Source of the DNA: Kiritimatiellia bacterium
Lineage (GTDB): Bacteria > Verrucomicrobiota > Kiritimatiellia > RFP12 > UBA3636
Direction: 5' to 3'
Assembly (NCBI GenBank): GCA_017413145.1
Contig: JAFPUX010000197.1
Coordinates: 1 to 5,116, forward strand
DNA: 5,116 nt
The notes beneath the pieces were generated by a model. It worked only from the letters and a program-made list of their open reading frames with translations. It had not been told where the DNA came from and did no database searches. Within the stretch, counting starts at the first letter, position 1. Each line of letters starts with the position of its first letter. The position numbers and the translations under genes were made by a program. Below are positions 4,844 through 5,116 of the stretch, piece after piece.

Positions 4844-5116
4844 ATGCCCAGTACCGGTGTCTTCGAAGGCGTCCAGGCCGTCGACCGCATGATGCGCGCA
4901 CAAGGCTATGTCGACCGTTCGCTTACCCTCGCGCTGATCAACTGGCTCGACCAAGGCGTCGACAACTACCTCCAGGAGGCGGCCGCCTTCTTCCAGAAGC
5001 GCTACGACCTCTTCCGCCGCAAGGGCCGCTACTGGGACGAGAAGCGCCTCGCGGACGCGAAGCAGGCGTTCGTCGAGGGCGTTCGCGCCCTGTCGGACAA
5101 TCCCGATCCCGCGTCC
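4844..5116 (+). CDS. Unrecognised protein, N-terminal part
   Basis: Ninety-one codons are visible and the gene runs off the right edge. I do not recognise the family. The visible part starts MPSTGVFEGVQAVDRMMRAQ and is predicted by eye to be mostly helical and soluble, rich in Arg, Asp, Ala and aromatic residues (NWLDQGVDNYLQEAAAFFQK, RYDLFRRKGRYWDEKRL, FVEGVRALSD). No signal peptide or membrane segment is seen. GC-rich third positions and uninterrupted reading to the end support coding; the first codons use somewhat more A/T-ending codons than the neighbours. The ATG at 4844 has no Shine-Dalgarno sequence and no TAGAAT box before it. It follows a C-rich leader and a candidate promoter at 4623-4651. 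A TTG at 4736 in the same frame is an alternative start but would add a low-complexity, Ser/Pro/Arg-rich lead, so ATG is preferred. Confidence 0.7.
   Translation, partial: MPSTGVFEGVQAVDRMMRAQGYVDRSLTLALINWLDQGVDNYLQEAAAFFQKRYDLFRRKGRYWDEKRLADAKQAFVEGVRALSDNPDPAS

Noticed and set aside
4594..4890. Minus-strand open frames of 98 and 65 codons within the intergenic region
   Set aside because: Hydrophilic Gly/Arg/Thr-rich translations without motif, made from the C-rich leader and overlapping the right-end gene.

Overview
The window is about 70% G+C and looks like a bacterial chromosome with tightly packed genes. No rRNA, tRNA, IS element or CRISPR array is visible. The combination of a Gfo/Idh/MocA oxidoreductase beside a sugar-type regulator, start codons without Shine-Dalgarno sequences and high G+C would suit a Verrucomicrobiota, Kiritimatiellota or Lentisphaerota type genome. 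That placement is a weak inference, because no phylogenetic marker gene is present.

Layout. Bases 1-282 (minus) hold the start of a probable sugar-responsive transcription regulator that runs off the left edge. Bases 369-1649 (minus) encode a complete Gfo/Idh/MocA-family NAD(P)-dependent oxidoreductase. Bases 1763-2830 (plus) encode a complete class I (AroFGH-type) DAHP synthase, the first enzyme of aromatic amino acid synthesis, read divergently from the oxidoreductase. It converges, with a 17-bp gap, on a two-gene minus-strand unit: a CPBP/CAAX-protease-like membrane protein (3651-4529) followed by an RluA-family RNA pseudouridine synthase (2848-3654), overlapping as GTGA. The membrane protein begins with nine 21-bp tandem repeats coding a heptapeptide tail. 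Bases 4530-4843 are intergenic: a divergent promoter pair, an A+T-rich core and a C-rich, repetitive leader. Bases 4844-5116 (plus) begin an unrecognised gene that runs off the right edge.

The regulator and oxidoreductase may work together in carbohydrate catabolism. The other genes look like unrelated housekeeping or accessory functions.

The most striking pattern is regulatory. Four of the six genes have the same TGnTAGAAT extended -10 element ending only 7-9 nt before the start codon, and none of the six starts has a convincing Shine-Dalgarno sequence. This points to leaderless transcription. The other notable points are the heptapeptide repeat, the missing active-site glutamate in the CPBP-like protein, and the long C-rich leader before the last gene. 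I see no convincing new multi-gene system.
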